DNA of 64,000 bases, taken from contig JBBDJH010000009.1 in the NCBI GenBank assembly GCA_040879985.1, positions 54,501-118,500 of the forward strand, written 5' to 3'. This document shows, one piece after another, positions 34,023-42,194 of the stretch. Within the stretch, counting starts at the first letter, position 1. Each line of letters begins with the position of its first letter. The translations under genes were made by a program, and so were the position numbers. The notes under the pieces are model-generated. The model had not been told where the DNA came from and ran no database searches. It saw only the letters and a program-made list of their open reading frames with translations. Origin of the DNA: VRUE01 sp040879985. GTDB lineage: Bacteria; Actinomycetota; Thermoleophilia; Solirubrobacterales; 70-9.

Positions 34023-34273
34023 AGGCCGCGACGCTCAAGCTCTTCGCGGCCTTCGCGCACAATCGCAACCGCGTCGTCGCTTCCACCGCGCATACGGCCA
34101 CGGATCGCCGCCAGCTCGGTCATTGCGCTCCGCCAGTCGAACTCAGTTGGCGCAAGCCCTTCAAACAGCTTCTCGGCCAGGGCCTCGGGTCGCACGCCAC
34201 GACGCCCCGCCTCCCGCTCCAAGCGACCGTAGGCGTTGTCGGTGACGTGGATTACGTGGTCTCGCGTCGCCAT
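34019..34273 (-). CDS. VapB-like antitoxin
   Basis: This 84-residue protein begins at the ATG at 34273 (MATRDHVIHVTDNAYGRLER), which fits an N-terminal ribbon-helix-helix or similar DNA-binding segment; the frame upstream is not needed. The C-terminal half is acidic-basic helical and would wrap the toxin. Assignment rests on size, on the 4-base overlap with the PIN gene, and on gene order. The promoter should lie between 34274 and 34360. Confidence 0.75.
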   Translation of the reverse strand: MATRDHVIHVTDNAYGRLEREAGRRGVRPEALAEKLFEGLAPTEFDWRSAMTELAAIRGRMRGGSDDAVAIVREGREELERRGL

Positions 34274-34361
34274 AACAACAAAGTCTAGACGAGCGTCAGG
34301 CGTTCCCGGCAAGACCTGTTTCGGGACACGCTCGGGACACGGTTTTCTCGACAAGAAAACG

Positions 34362-34386
34362 AAAACCCTGCTTTTGCGGGGTCTTT
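34362..34386 (-). terminator. Terminator downstream of tRNA-Cys
   Basis: On the minus strand ACCCCGCAAAAGCAGGGT forms a short stem (one mismatch) followed by TTTCGTTTTC. It lies 5 bases beyond the 3' end of tRNA-Cys, which suits processing and termination of that transcript. Confidence 0.7.
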
Positions 34387-34390
34387 CCAG

Positions 34391-34461
34391 AGGCGCCTAC
34401 CAGAATCGAACTGGTGTAAACGGCTTTGCAGGCCGCTGCGTAGCCACTCCGCCAAGGCGCC
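34391..34461 (-). tRNA. tRNA-Cys (anticodon GCA)
   Basis: The minus strand folds as a 71-base cloverleaf with acceptor GGCGCC/GGCGCC, an anticodon loop CTGCAAA carrying GCA, a T arm ACCAG-TTCGATT-CTGGT and discriminator U73, which is typical of tRNA-Cys. No CCA is encoded. Confidence 0.96.
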
Positions 34462-34523
34462 GGGGGCGAGGTGAAGGGTAGTCGCTGGCGTGGGCCGGGG
34501 CCGCTCCGCTCCGCCGTACGCCC

Positions 34524-34784
34524 TCAGTGGTTTCGCAGGGCGTCGATGAGTTCGTCCTTGCTCATCTCCGAGCGACCTTCGATCCCGATCTCGGCCGCTC
34601 GTTCGCGCAACTCGTCAACCGTGCGGTCCTCGTAGCGCTCCGCTTCGCCGCCCTTTTCACCGACGTTCTCCCCGCCCGCCTTGGCGTTGGCTATCCGCGC
34701 CGCCTTCTCCTTGCTCTCACCCTCTTCGCGGAGTTTTTCGTACAGCCGGTCGTCCTTAACGCTCGGTCCGTGATCTTTGGCCAT
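34524..34784 (-). CDS. DUF7218-like/Rho N-terminal-like small protein
   Basis: This 86-residue protein begins KDHGPSVKDDRLYEKLREEG with SKEKAARIANAKA, a pattern common in small stress-type proteins of actinobacteria (DUF7218-like). It ends with a Rho_N/SAP-like helix-extended-helix module, TVDELRERAAEIGIEGRS to DELIDALRNH. The latter type of module can bind nucleic acid. It is strongly charged and soluble. A clear AGGAGGAA stretch precedes the start. The 279 bases upstream (34785-35063) show no further gene. Confidence 0.75.
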   Translation of the reverse strand: MAKDHGPSVKDDRLYEKLREEGESKEKAARIANAKAGGENVGEKGGEAERYEDRTVDELRERAAEIGIEGRSEMSKDELIDALRNH

Positions 34785-35063
34785 GATCGATTCCTCCTTC
34801 TCGTTCCTCTGCAGCGCCGATCGGCGGCAGCGATGAGGCCGACGACCAAGCGGCTACCCGGCAGTCTGGGCGACAAACTGGACCCGGAGGCCGACATCCA
34901 GCCCCAGGTTTTGGCCCCTCACCGGAACGGGTAGCGGGGGGCGAACGCAAGTCGGGCCCCAGCGGCTTTCACCGCGATCCCGTGGTTCCCGCTCGGGTGA
35001 GAAGACCAACCGCTGCCCCGCGGCGGTGGAGAGGCGCTCGGCGCCAACGAAGGAGGCAAGCAG

Positions 35064-35297
35064 ATGCCACAGTCACAGGAGACCGGTGAGGTGACCGGCA
35101 CGAAGGACAAGGACTACAACGTCATTTGGTTCGTCGAGCAGTGCCTGAGCAACGCGCTGCGGCTCGAGACCTATATCCAGGACGCCGAGCGCGAAGACGA
35201 CTCCGAGCTGGTGGAGTTCTTCCGCCGTGCCCAGGAGGCGAGCCGCAAGGGCGCCGACCAAGGCAAGGCACTGCTCGCCACCCGGCTCTCCGACTGA
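35064..35297 (+). CDS. Small conserved-looking protein, function unknown
   Basis: This 77-residue protein starts with a polar segment (PQSQETGEVTGTKDKDYN) and continues as an amphipathic helical hairpin: IWFVEQCLSNALRLETYIQD and ELVEFFRRAQEASRKGADQG. A GAAGGAGG ribosome site precedes the ATG. The helical design resembles small ferritin-like or DUF-type stress proteins, but I do not recognise it. It converges on the VIT-family gene. Confidence 0.65.
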   Translation: MPQSQETGEVTGTKDKDYNVIWFVEQCLSNALRLETYIQDAEREDDSELVEFFRRAQEASRKGADQGKALLATRLSD

Positions 35298-35321
35298 ACA
35301 AAACCCCGCGACCGGGGCCGA

Positions 35322-36089
35322 TCAGACGACCGCGGCCAGGAAGGCGCCGGCCGCGTAGGCGAGCGTCGCGGCGGCGCCCCCGATCGCGAGCGTCTCCAGC
35401 CCGGCCCGCCACCAGGCCTGCTCGACGAAGCGCGCCTTGAGGCTGCCGACGGCGACGAAGGCGGCCCCGGTCAGCGCGGCGCTCCAGGCGAAGGCGTGCT
35501 CGAGGCCCCCCGGGGCGATCGCGTCGACGGCGAAGGCGGCGAGCGGCAGGAAGCCGACGGTGACGAAGGCGAGGAAGGTGGTTGCGCCGGCCCGCAGCGG
35601 ATTCGGCCTGGCGCCGCCGAGGCCGAGCTCCTCGCTCAGCATCGTGCTCACCCAGAGGTCGGGGTCGGCGGTAATCACGGCGACCACCCGTTCGAGGTCG
35701 TCGCCCGCGAACCCCTTGGCGGCGAAGATCTGGCGGATCTCCTCCCGCTCCCCCTCCGGGACCAGGCTGACCTGGCGCTCCTCGTCGAGGCGCGCCCGCT
35801 CGACCTGCTGGCGCTCGGCCCGCAGGCCGAGGAAGTTGCTGACCGCCATGCTGAACCCGTCCGCGATCAGGTTGGCGCCGCCGAGGATCAGCACCACGCT
35901 GGCGCTCAGGTCCGCCCCCTTTACCCCGGCAACCACCGCGAAGGTCGTCACCGCGCCGTCGATCGCGCCGTAGATGAAGTCGCGCAGGTAGCTCGATGAG
36001 GGAGGCGAGCTGAGCCGGCGCCGCACCGATTCGGGATCGTGTTCGGCGCTGAGGCTGAGGTCGCTCGGCTTCATCTCGCTTTCCGCCAT
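35322..36089 (-). CDS. VIT1/CCC1-family membrane transporter
   Basis: This 255-residue protein belongs to the VIT1/CCC1 family, which moves iron or manganese. The first membrane region reads DFIYGAIDGAVTTFAVVAG, followed by LGGANLIADGFSMAVSNFLG. A cytosolic helical metal-binding region with REEIRQIFAAKGF comes next, then three more helices toward the C terminus. Five membrane helices fit the family. Metal and direction cannot be told from sequence. It is a single gene here. Confidence 0.88.
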   Translation of the reverse strand: MAESEMKPSDLSLSAEHDPESVRRRLSSPPSSSYLRDFIYGAIDGAVTTFAVVAGVKGADLSASVVLILGGANLIADGFSMAVSNFLGLRAERQQVERARLDEERQVSLVPEGEREEIRQIFAAKGFAGDDLERVVAVITADPDLWVSTMLSEELGLGGARPNPLRAGATTFLAFVTVGFLPLAAFAVDAIAPGGLEHAFAWSAALTGAAFVAVGSLKARFVEQAWWRAGLETLAIGGAAATLAYAAGAFLAAVV

Positions 36090-36137
36090 TCTCCCAGCCG
36101 CGTGTGGCGGCGCCAGGCCTTCCGCTTGTCCCGAGCC

Positions 36138-36392
36138 TCAGCGCAACTGGTCGAGCGACTCGACCTCGAGGTCGAAAGGTTCGTCGGAGGAGCGCCGCCG
36201 CCGGTACGGGGAAACGGTCACCCGGTGGACTTCGCCGCAGGCGCAGGGGACTTCGATCGGCCGCGTGTCGGCGGCGGGGTCGGCGCCGACCTTCAGGCGC
36301 CGCAGCTCTCCCGCAGTCTTGCAGCCGAAGCTGATCACCCAGCCGTAGTCGCGGGGTTCACGGGGTTTCTTGGCGCGGTACGACTGAGGCAC
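36138..36392 (-). CDS. Small basic protein with CxC motif, function unknown
   Basis: This 84-residue protein begins MPQSYRAKKPREPRDYGWV, has FGCKTAGELRRLKV and then VPCACGEVHRVTVSPYRRRR, and an acidic end. Cys-x-Cys plus the earlier Cys and a His could bind zinc. No family recognised. It lies 49 bases upstream of the VIT gene's start, on the same strand. Confidence 0.55.
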   Translation of the reverse strand: MPQSYRAKKPREPRDYGWVISFGCKTAGELRRLKVGADPAADTRPIEVPCACGEVHRVTVSPYRRRRSSDEPFDLEVESLDQLR

Positions 36393-36441
36393 GTGCAGAT
36401 CTTCTCACTCGAGCATGAGGCTCGTGTGCTCGGCGATCAGG

Positions 36442-37758
36442 TCAGGCGCTGGAGACAACAATTAGGCTTTCGGCGATCCTAGGATCGAACTGAGTGCCTG
36501 CGCAGGCCCGCACCTCGGCTAGGGCCGCCTCGACCGGCATCGCCTTTCGGTAGGAGCGGGTGGTGATCATTGCGCTGAAGGCATCGCAGCAAGCGACGAT
36601 CCGCGCCTCGATCGGAATCTCCTCGCCGGCCAGGCCGTCAGGGTAGCCGCTTCCGTCGTAGTGCTCGTGCGACGAACGGACGATGCGTCCGACCTCGGAG
36701 AGAACGCCGCCCACCCGGTTAAGCATCTCCTCCCCCTCGATCGTATGCCGGTACATCACCTGCCACTCCTCCGGATTGAGTGGCCCCGCCTTGTTGATGA
36801 TCTCCTTCGGCACGGCGATCTTGCCGACGTCGTGCAGCAGGGCCGAGAACTCGACGTTGCGGCGCTGCCGATGATCGAGCCCGATGTGGTCGGAGACCGC
36901 CAGCGAGAGCTCGACTACGCCACGGCTGTGGCTGCCGGTGTAGGCGTCGTCGGCCTCGACCACGTCGCCCAGCAGCATCGCCGTCCCGCGATAGGCGCTG
37001 CTCAACTCGATCGCCTGGTCGACTCGCGCCTGGCGCTCGCGTGAAAGCACGGCGAGCACCGTGGCCAGGGGGAGGATCAGGAGCGCCAGCGCCCCGCCGA
37101 TCTGGATCGCCGCGAAAGCGACCAGCAGCCCGATCGGAGCCAATGCCCCGTCCAGCGCATAAACCGGCGCGACGAGTCCGCTGAGGGTGCGCACCGAGAC
37201 GCCATCGATGAAGCGCTCCCGGATCGCAGCCGGGACGAAGTCGAAGGCGAACTGAGCCAGCAGGGCGACCAGATAAATTGGCCAGTCGTCCCAGGAGAAG
37301 ATTTGGGCGCCGGCCGCGACCAGGACCAGCGTCGGGCCGATCGTGTGCCAGCAGTCCCCCAAGGCATGGAAGGCGCGGTGGACGCTGGTGTGGCCGCTGG
37401 CATAGTCGTATCCCCGTCCCAGCAGATCGCCGCAAGCGACGGCCAGCGGCACCACCGGGGTCGGAAGGAGAAAGAGCATCGGCACCAGGACCAGCTCGGT
37501 CGGGACCGTGTGGCCGTCGGCTATGTCGAATTTGGCCCTGCTGCAGACCACGTACGCGCCGATCAGGATCGCCAGGGTGGGCACGTCGAGAGCACGGGGA
37601 GACGGCAGCAGCAGGGCTATTGCCACGGCGACAACGACGAATCCGAAGGCGAGGGCCGTCTCGACCAGCCGTTCGACGCCCTGGGCACGCAGCTGCACTC
37701 GCTCGCGACCGCGGGCGAAGAGGTGCTCGGCGTCTTCTATCTGCGAGACGAGTGCCAT
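36442..37758 (-). CDS. Membrane-bound HD-GYP-domain protein (c-di-GMP phosphodiesterase-like)
   Basis: This 438-residue protein has an N-terminal membrane region of six to eight helices (about residues 25-230, MASE-like) and a C-terminal HD-GYP domain. The HD part is in ALLHDVGKIAVPKEIINK, and the GYP signature in HEHYDGSGYPDGLAGEEIP. HD-GYP enzymes break down cyclic di-GMP. The gene is divergent from a c-di-GMP-I riboswitch only about 190 bases away, so maker, breaker and sensor functions may be linked here. The membrane part could sense an unknown signal. Confidence 0.9.
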   Translation of the reverse strand: MALVSQIEDAEHLFARGRERVQLRAQGVERLVETALAFGFVVVAVAIALLLPSPRALDVPTLAILIGAYVVCSRAKFDIADGHTVPTELVLVPMLFLLPTPVVPLAVACGDLLGRGYDYASGHTSVHRAFHALGDCWHTIGPTLVLVAAGAQIFSWDDWPIYLVALLAQFAFDFVPAAIRERFIDGVSVRTLSGLVAPVYALDGALAPIGLLVAFAAIQIGGALALLILPLATVLAVLSRERQARVDQAIELSSAYRGTAMLLGDVVEADDAYTGSHSRGVVELSLAVSDHIGLDHRQRRNVEFSALLHDVGKIAVPKEIINKAGPLNPEEWQVMYRHTIEGEEMLNRVGGVLSEVGRIVRSSHEHYDGSGYPDGLAGEEIPIEARIVACCDAFSAMITTRSYRKAMPVEAALAEVRACAGTQFDPRIAESLIVVSSA

Positions 37759-37943
37759 CGGATGCGGCCGGCGTCCGCCAACCGCGCATATTCATCGACC
37801 GACGTTTTAGGGGGATGAGTTCCGCAAGGCGAATCCGCAATCCCAGGCATGAAGACCAGAGAATTCGGTAGCCGTTTGTATGAAATCTATTGCAACCGTT
37901 GGAGTTTGAACCGATCATCTGCGCGCTGCACACATAAGTCAGC

Positions 37944-38034
37944 TGAATAAGGGCAAACCTGTCGCGAGGCAGGGACGCAAAGTTGGAGATCTCGCGCTCG
38001 GCTCGAGACGGCTCAACCGCCAGCTTGGTTTGAC
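37944..38034 (+). promoter_or_regulatory. Cyclic di-GMP-I (GEMM-I) riboswitch
   Basis: The aptamer hallmark is plain: AAGGGCAAACC, then stem P2 CCTGTC-GCGA-GGCAGG with a GNRA tetraloop, then GGGACGCAAAGTT, a P3 helix, and the closing CCGCCAGCTTGGTTTGAC. These match the conserved core of class I c-di-GMP riboswitches. A small hairpin CAGGC-TTTTTT-GCCTG (38038-38053) lies between the aptamer and the ribosome site of the secreted-protein gene and may be part of the expression platform. Exact ends are approximate. Confidence 0.92.
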
Positions 38035-38071
38035 AACCAGGCTTTTTTGCCTGCGAGAGGGAGGTTCCCCA

Positions 38072-38698
38072 ATGGTGCCCATGTCCCGCCCAGTGCTCAG
38101 CTCGAGCCGCAACAGGTTCGCCGCACTGCTGATCCCCGCCCTGCTGGCGCTGGCCGTTTTCGCCGGCTCCGCCCAGGCATGCTCATACTCCGGCGCCGAG
38201 AAGGTATTCAGCCCCTGGGGAGACCAGCGCTATTACGTACTCGCCCCCGACGGCGGCTTTGAGGCCGGCGCCACCGGCTGGAAGCTGAACCGCGGTGCCG
38301 CGGTTGTCGGAGGCAACGAGAGCTATTACCTCAACGATGCCGCGGACTCCAAGTCGCTATCCCTCCCCGCGCGCAGCTCGGCTGTCAGCCCACCAGTCTG
38401 CATGGCGATCGACACTCCCTCATTCCGATTGGTCGCCCGCAACAGCGGCGATCCGTCCTCGCAACTGCGCGTGGAAGCGGTCTACGAGCTGCTCGGCCTC
38501 GTGCACACGAAGACGGCCGGCACCCTCCGCGCCGGTTCCACCTGGGCCCCCACCCAGTCGGTTTCCACCGTACTCACTCTTTCGACCTTGGTCGGGACGC
38601 TGATCCCAAGTGCGATCGAAATCCGCTTCACCCCGCTCGACTCACTCGGCCAGTGGCAGATTGACGATGTCTACATCGACCCCTTCCGCCGCGGCTAG
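38072..38698 (+). CDS. Secreted protein controlled by the c-di-GMP riboswitch
   Basis: This 208-residue protein starts at the ATG at 38072, after GAGAGGGAGG, and has a signal peptide ending near AVFAGSAQA. The mature part begins CSYSGAEKVFSPWGDQRYY and contains APDGGFEAGATGWKL, a pattern like the start of carbohydrate-binding or discoidin-like beta-sandwich domains, and ends with GQWQIDDVYIDPF. Four Cys or fewer suggest one disulfide. It probably sits on the cell surface or in a matrix. Function is inferred from c-di-GMP control and export; no enzyme motif is seen. Confidence 0.85.
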   Translation: MVPMSRPVLSSSRNRFAALLIPALLALAVFAGSAQACSYSGAEKVFSPWGDQRYYVLAPDGGFEAGATGWKLNRGAAVVGGNESYYLNDAADSKSLSLPARSSAVSPPVCMAIDTPSFRLVARNSGDPSSQLRVEAVYELLGLVHTKTAGTLRAGSTWAPTQSVSTVLTLSTLVGTLIPSAIEIRFTPLDSLGQWQIDDVYIDPFRRG

Positions 38699-38789
38699 GT
38701 GCCGGCGGACCGAACGGCGCGGACCGAGGGGAAGAAGGCACCGGGTTTTGTAGCGCTCCGCAAGGATCGCGATTGAGCAGTCGGCCTGA

Positions 38790-39270
38790 TCATCGGCAGT
38801 GGGTACCGTTGAGCTGCTCCAGCCGCTCGATCGCCGGTTCGACGTTGGTGAGGTAGCGCTCCAGCGCCACCTGCACCGGCGGCTCGGCCGCGTGGTCGGG
38901 GAGCGCGCGGAGCAGGTTGAGCCGGTTGCCGGCCAGCCAGGCCGAGAGGTCGGGCTCGCCCAGCCAGCGCCTCTCCGTTTTGCACGTGCGGGTCATCATC
39001 CGCGGCCAGTCGTGGAGCGCCCCGCTGCTCAGGTCGCGGACTCGCTCGCCATCGGGCCCCGGCCCCAAATGCTCGTGCTCGCTGAGCAGGCGGACGAACG
39101 GGTACGCGGGCAATCAGTGACCCCCGGGCCGGGCTGGCGATCGATCAGCGTCACCTCTACATCGGCCGCCCCGCCACCAGGGCGTCGGCGGAAGCAAGCC
39201 CGCTGGCGCCGGCCCCGACGACCAGGTAGTCGGTGTTGATCTGCCGGGAAGAATAGGCGATGTCGCTCAC
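38790..39270 (-). pseudogene. Decayed flavin-dependent monooxygenase
   Basis: Reading from 39270, the frame gives SDIAYSSRQINTDYLVVGAG and then ASGLASADALVAG, a typical N-terminal FAD-binding start, and then stops. A second frame continues ADVEVTLIDRQPGPG, as in intact relatives. Downstream, the frame ending at 38790 resumes with AYPFVRL and jumps to a C-terminal-like segment (DLSAWLAGNRLNLLRALPD). A frameshift and a large internal deletion are therefore visible. Together with 38699-38789 this stretch has no intact gene. Identification rests on the dinucleotide fold motif and the AYPFVRL landmark. Confidence 0.75.
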
Positions 39271-39279
39271 GCTAACCGC

Positions 39280-40023
39280 TCAAACCTCCAGCGCCACCGC
39301 CACGACCAGCGCGGCGGTGGCGGAGAGCTCGATTGCGGCGCCCATCACGTCGCCCGTGACGCCGCCGAGGCGACGGCGGGCGAGGAGACCGACGGCGGCG
39401 GTGACCGCGATGGCGCAGATGAGGAGGGCGAGGCTGTCGAAGCGGTAGACGGCGAGGGCCAGGGCGGCAGCGGCGGCGATCCCGGCGAGGACCAGGCCCG
39501 TCCGAGCCCGCGTGGTCAACAGGCGGCCGGTGCCCTCGCCCGCTCTCGCGTAGGGCAGGAGCCGCGCGAGCGGCAGCGGCGCCGCGCGCGAGAGCGCCAG
39601 AGCGGCGACCATCGCGGCAAGGGCGTCGGCCTCGGCCAGCGTCCCCAGGGCCGCCGCTTTGACCGACAGGTCCACCGCCAAGGCGGCACCGCCGTAGGTG
39701 CCCAGCGCGTGGTCGCGCATGATCGCCAGCGATCTATCGCGGTCGGCGCCGCCGAGGCCGTCGGCGGAGTCGGCGAGGCCGTCGAGGTGCAGGGCGCCGG
39801 TCAGAGCCAGCTCGAGCGTGACCGCGAGAAGGCCGGCCAGCAGGGCCGGCAGCACAGCGGCGAGGCCGATTGCCGCGCCGCCGACAGCGAGGCCGAGCGC
39901 GGCTCCGACCAGGGGGAAGAACGGCGCGGCCCGCAGCAGGGCATCGGAGTCGCCGCCGACGGTCCGTCCCAGCGGCAACCGGGTGAGGAAGGCCGCGGCG
40001 GCAAGCGGCTCAGGCGCCGGCAT
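39280..40023 (-). CDS. cobS: Adenosylcobinamide-GDP ribazoletransferase (cobalamin synthase)
   Basis: CobS joins adenosylcobinamide-GDP to alpha-ribazole in the membrane, the last main step of cobalamin assembly. The 247-residue polytopic protein has the family motifs FLTRLPLG near the start, LTGALHLDGLADSADGLGG near residue 90 and MRDHALGTYG with acidic metal-binding residues. It overlaps the end of cobT by 14 bases. The gene is the last of the B12 unit. Confidence 0.93.
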   Translation of the reverse strand: MPAPEPLAAAAFLTRLPLGRTVGGDSDALLRAAPFFPLVGAALGLAVGGAAIGLAAVLPALLAGLLAVTLELALTGALHLDGLADSADGLGGADRDRSLAIMRDHALGTYGGAALAVDLSVKAAALGTLAEADALAAMVAALALSRAAPLPLARLLPYARAGEGTGRLLTTRARTGLVLAGIAAAAALALAVYRFDSLALLICAIAVTAAVGLLARRRLGGVTGDVMGAAIELSATAALVVAVALEV

Positions 40024-41107
40024 CGGTCACGCCCGCCTGCTCGAAGCTCGCCATTTCGGTGAGGATCGCCGCCGCCGAGAGGACGAGCGGCAGCGCCAGG
40101 GCGGCGCCAGAGCCCTCACCGAGCCGCATCTCAAGGTCGAGAAGCGGTTCGAGATCGAGCGCGTCGAGCAGCAGCCGGTGGCCGGGCTCGGGTGAGAGGT
40201 GGGAGGCGATCAGGACCTCGCGGCAGCGCTTCTCGACGCAGACCGCCGCCAGCGCCGCCACCGCGGTGATGAAGCCGTCGACGAGGACCGCAACGCGGTT
40301 CGCCGCGCAGCCGAGCACTACGCCGGCGAGCGCCGCGATCTCGAGCCCACCGACTCCGGCAACAGCACCGAGCGGATCGTAGGGGGAGACGTTGTTGGCT
40401 TCGAGCGCGCGCCAGACCGCAGCGCGCTTGCGCGCGATCCCCGCCTCGTCGAGGCCGGTGCCATGCCCGCACACCCCGTCGGGGCTGACCCGCAGCAGGG
40501 CGGCGGTCAGCGCGCTCGCCGCGGTCGTGTTGCCGATCCCCATCTCCCCCAGGGCGACGACTCCTATGCCTTCGCCGGCCAGCCCGTCGGCCAGCTCGAC
40601 GCCGGCGAGGACCGCGCGGCACATCTCCCCCTCGCTCATCGCCGGCCCAAGCGCCGAGTTGGCGGTCCCCGCGCACACCCGGCGGTCGAGGATCGCCGGG
40701 TCTTCGACCGGGCTGAGCACGCCGAGGTCGGCGACCACGAGCCGCGCGCCGGCGCGACGAGCGAGCACGCAGACGGCCGCTCCGCCCGCGGCGAAGTTGC
40801 GCAGCATCTGCTCGGTCACCTCCTGCGGGTAGGCGCTGACGCCCTCCGCGGCAATGCCGTGGTCGGCGGCGCAGACGACGATCGCCGGCTGCGGAGAGCG
40901 GCCGAGCTCCGCGGCGCCGGCAACACCCGCCAGACGGCAGGCGACCTGCTCGAGACGCCCGAGGCTGCCGCGCGGCTTGGTCTTGCCGTCGAGTGCCCGC
41001 TGAGCCGCGGCGGCAGCCTCCGCGTCGAAGGCGGGGACGCGGGCGGCCGTGCTCGCGATCGACTCGCGGCCCCCGGCCGCGGCGTCGCCGACCTGGGCCC
41101 GGCTCAC
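40010..41107 (-). CDS. cobT: Nicotinate-nucleotide-dimethylbenzimidazole phosphoribosyltransferase
   Basis: CobT makes alpha-ribazole phosphate, the lower-ligand precursor. The GTG at 41107 overlaps the cobU stop as GTGA and gives a 365-residue protein, the correct family length; the longer open frame upstream is a shadow of cobU. Motifs: KPRGSLGRLEQVA near the start, VCAADHGIAAEGVSAYP, GEMGIGNTTAASAL and the C-terminal LGEGSGAALALPL with the catalytic Glu. Confidence 0.95.
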   Translation of the reverse strand: MSRAQVGDAAAGGRESIASTAARVPAFDAEAAAAAQRALDGKTKPRGSLGRLEQVACRLAGVAGAAELGRSPQPAIVVCAADHGIAAEGVSAYPQEVTEQMLRNFAAGGAAVCVLARRAGARLVVADLGVLSPVEDPAILDRRVCAGTANSALGPAMSEGEMCRAVLAGVELADGLAGEGIGVVALGEMGIGNTTAASALTAALLRVSPDGVCGHGTGLDEAGIARKRAAVWRALEANNVSPYDPLGAVAGVGGLEIAALAGVVLGCAANRVAVLVDGFITAVAALAAVCVEKRCREVLIASHLSPEPGHRLLLDALDLEPLLDLEMRLGEGSGAALALPLVLSAAAILTEMASFEQAGVTDAGA

Positions 41108-41625
41108 TCCGCCGCCTCCAGCGTCAGGGCCCGCCCGGCGACGATCAGCAGCGCCTCCTCGGCCCGCTCCGCCCAGGCCGCGTTGGCCTGGCCGAGCAGG
41201 TCGCGGTAGCGCCGGCCGAGTGCGTACTCCGGCACGACCCCCATGCCAACCTCGTTGCTGACGGCGATCGTCGGCCCGTCGCGGTGACTGGCGACGGTGG
41301 CGGCCGCCGCGGCCCGCGCGAGGATCTCGTCCTCGCCGAGCCCGCTCTGCAACAGGTTCGCCACCCAGAGCGAGAGGCAGTCGATGACGACGCAGGCCCG
41401 CGCCCCCGCATCCGCCAGCGCCCGCTGCGGGTCGAGCGGCGCCTCGATCGTCTTCCAGGACGGATCGCGCTCGGCCCGGTGGCGGACGATCCGTGCCTCC
41501 ATCTCCGGGTCGAGAGCCTCCGCGGTGGCGATAAAGACGACGGGGGCGCCCACAGCCCGGGCGCGACGCAGGGCGAGCGCCGACTTGCCGCTGCGGGCTC
41601 CACCGAGCAGCAAGGTCAGGGCCAT
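41104..41625 (-). CDS. cobU: Adenosylcobinamide kinase/guanylyltransferase
   Basis: CobU phosphorylates adenosylcobinamide and then transfers GMP. The 173-residue RecA-fold protein has the P-loop GGARSGKSALA, VVIDCLSLWVANLL (Walker B-like) and SNEVGMGVVPEYALGRRYRD, all family-specific. Its ATG shares one base with the cobO stop (TGATG), and its stop overlaps the cobT start, so translation is coupled. Confidence 0.95.
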   Translation of the reverse strand: MALTLLLGGARSGKSALALRRARAVGAPVVFIATAEALDPEMEARIVRHRAERDPSWKTIEAPLDPQRALADAGARACVVIDCLSLWVANLLQSGLGEDEILARAAAAATVASHRDGPTIAVSNEVGMGVVPEYALGRRYRDLLGQANAAWAERAEEALLIVAGRALTLEAAE

Positions 41626-42194
41626 CAGAAGTCGATCCCCCGCTTTGCCCGCACACCGTTGTCATAGGCGTGGCGGACCTTGGTCATCTCGGTCACCGTG
41701 TCGGCAACCTCGACCAGCTCCGGCGGCGCGTCGCGCCCGGTCGCGATCACGTTCACCTGCTCCGGCCGCTCGCGCAGCGCCCGCGCCACCTCATCCCCAT
41801 CGATCCAGCCCCAGTTGATCGGGTAGGTGATCTCGTCGAGGACGACCAGGCGATGCCCGCCGGCGGCGATCGTCGTCCTGGCGAGTTCCCAGGCGGCCCC
41901 GGCGAGAGCGCAGCTGCGCTCGAGGTCGTCGCTGAGCCAGCTGAAGCCGTCGCCGGTCCGCGCCCACTCGACGCCGAGGCCACGGCAGACGTCCTCCTCC
42001 CCCACCTTCCACTTTTCCGACTTGACGAACTGGATGACCGATACGCGCCAGCCGCGGGCGATGCCGCGCAGGACGACTCCGAAGGCGGCGGTCGACTTGC
42101 CCTTGCCGTCGCCCGTGTTGACGAGGACCAGCGAGCGCTGCCGCCGCAACGGCGGCTTCTCCGGCACCTCGCGCTCCGGTTTCCGCGCGCTCAC
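41625..42194 (-). CDS. cobO: Cob(I)yrinic acid a,c-diamide adenosyltransferase
   Basis: This BtuR/CobA-type enzyme attaches the 5'-deoxyadenosyl group to Co(I) corrinoids. The GTG at 42194 overlaps the btuD stop and gives a 189-residue protein. NTGDGKGKSTAAFGVVLRG is the modified P-loop of the family, followed by VIQFVKSEKWKVGE and VVLDEITYPINWGWID. In a salvage setting it adenosylates imported corrinoids. Confidence 0.94.
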   Translation of the reverse strand: MSARKPEREVPEKPPLRRQRSLVLVNTGDGKGKSTAAFGVVLRGIARGWRVSVIQFVKSEKWKVGEEDVCRGLGVEWARTGDGFSWLSDDLERSCALAGAAWELARTTIAAGGHRLVVLDEITYPINWGWIDGDEVARALRERPEQVNVIATGRDAPPELVEVADTVTEMTKVRHAYDNGVRAKRGIDF

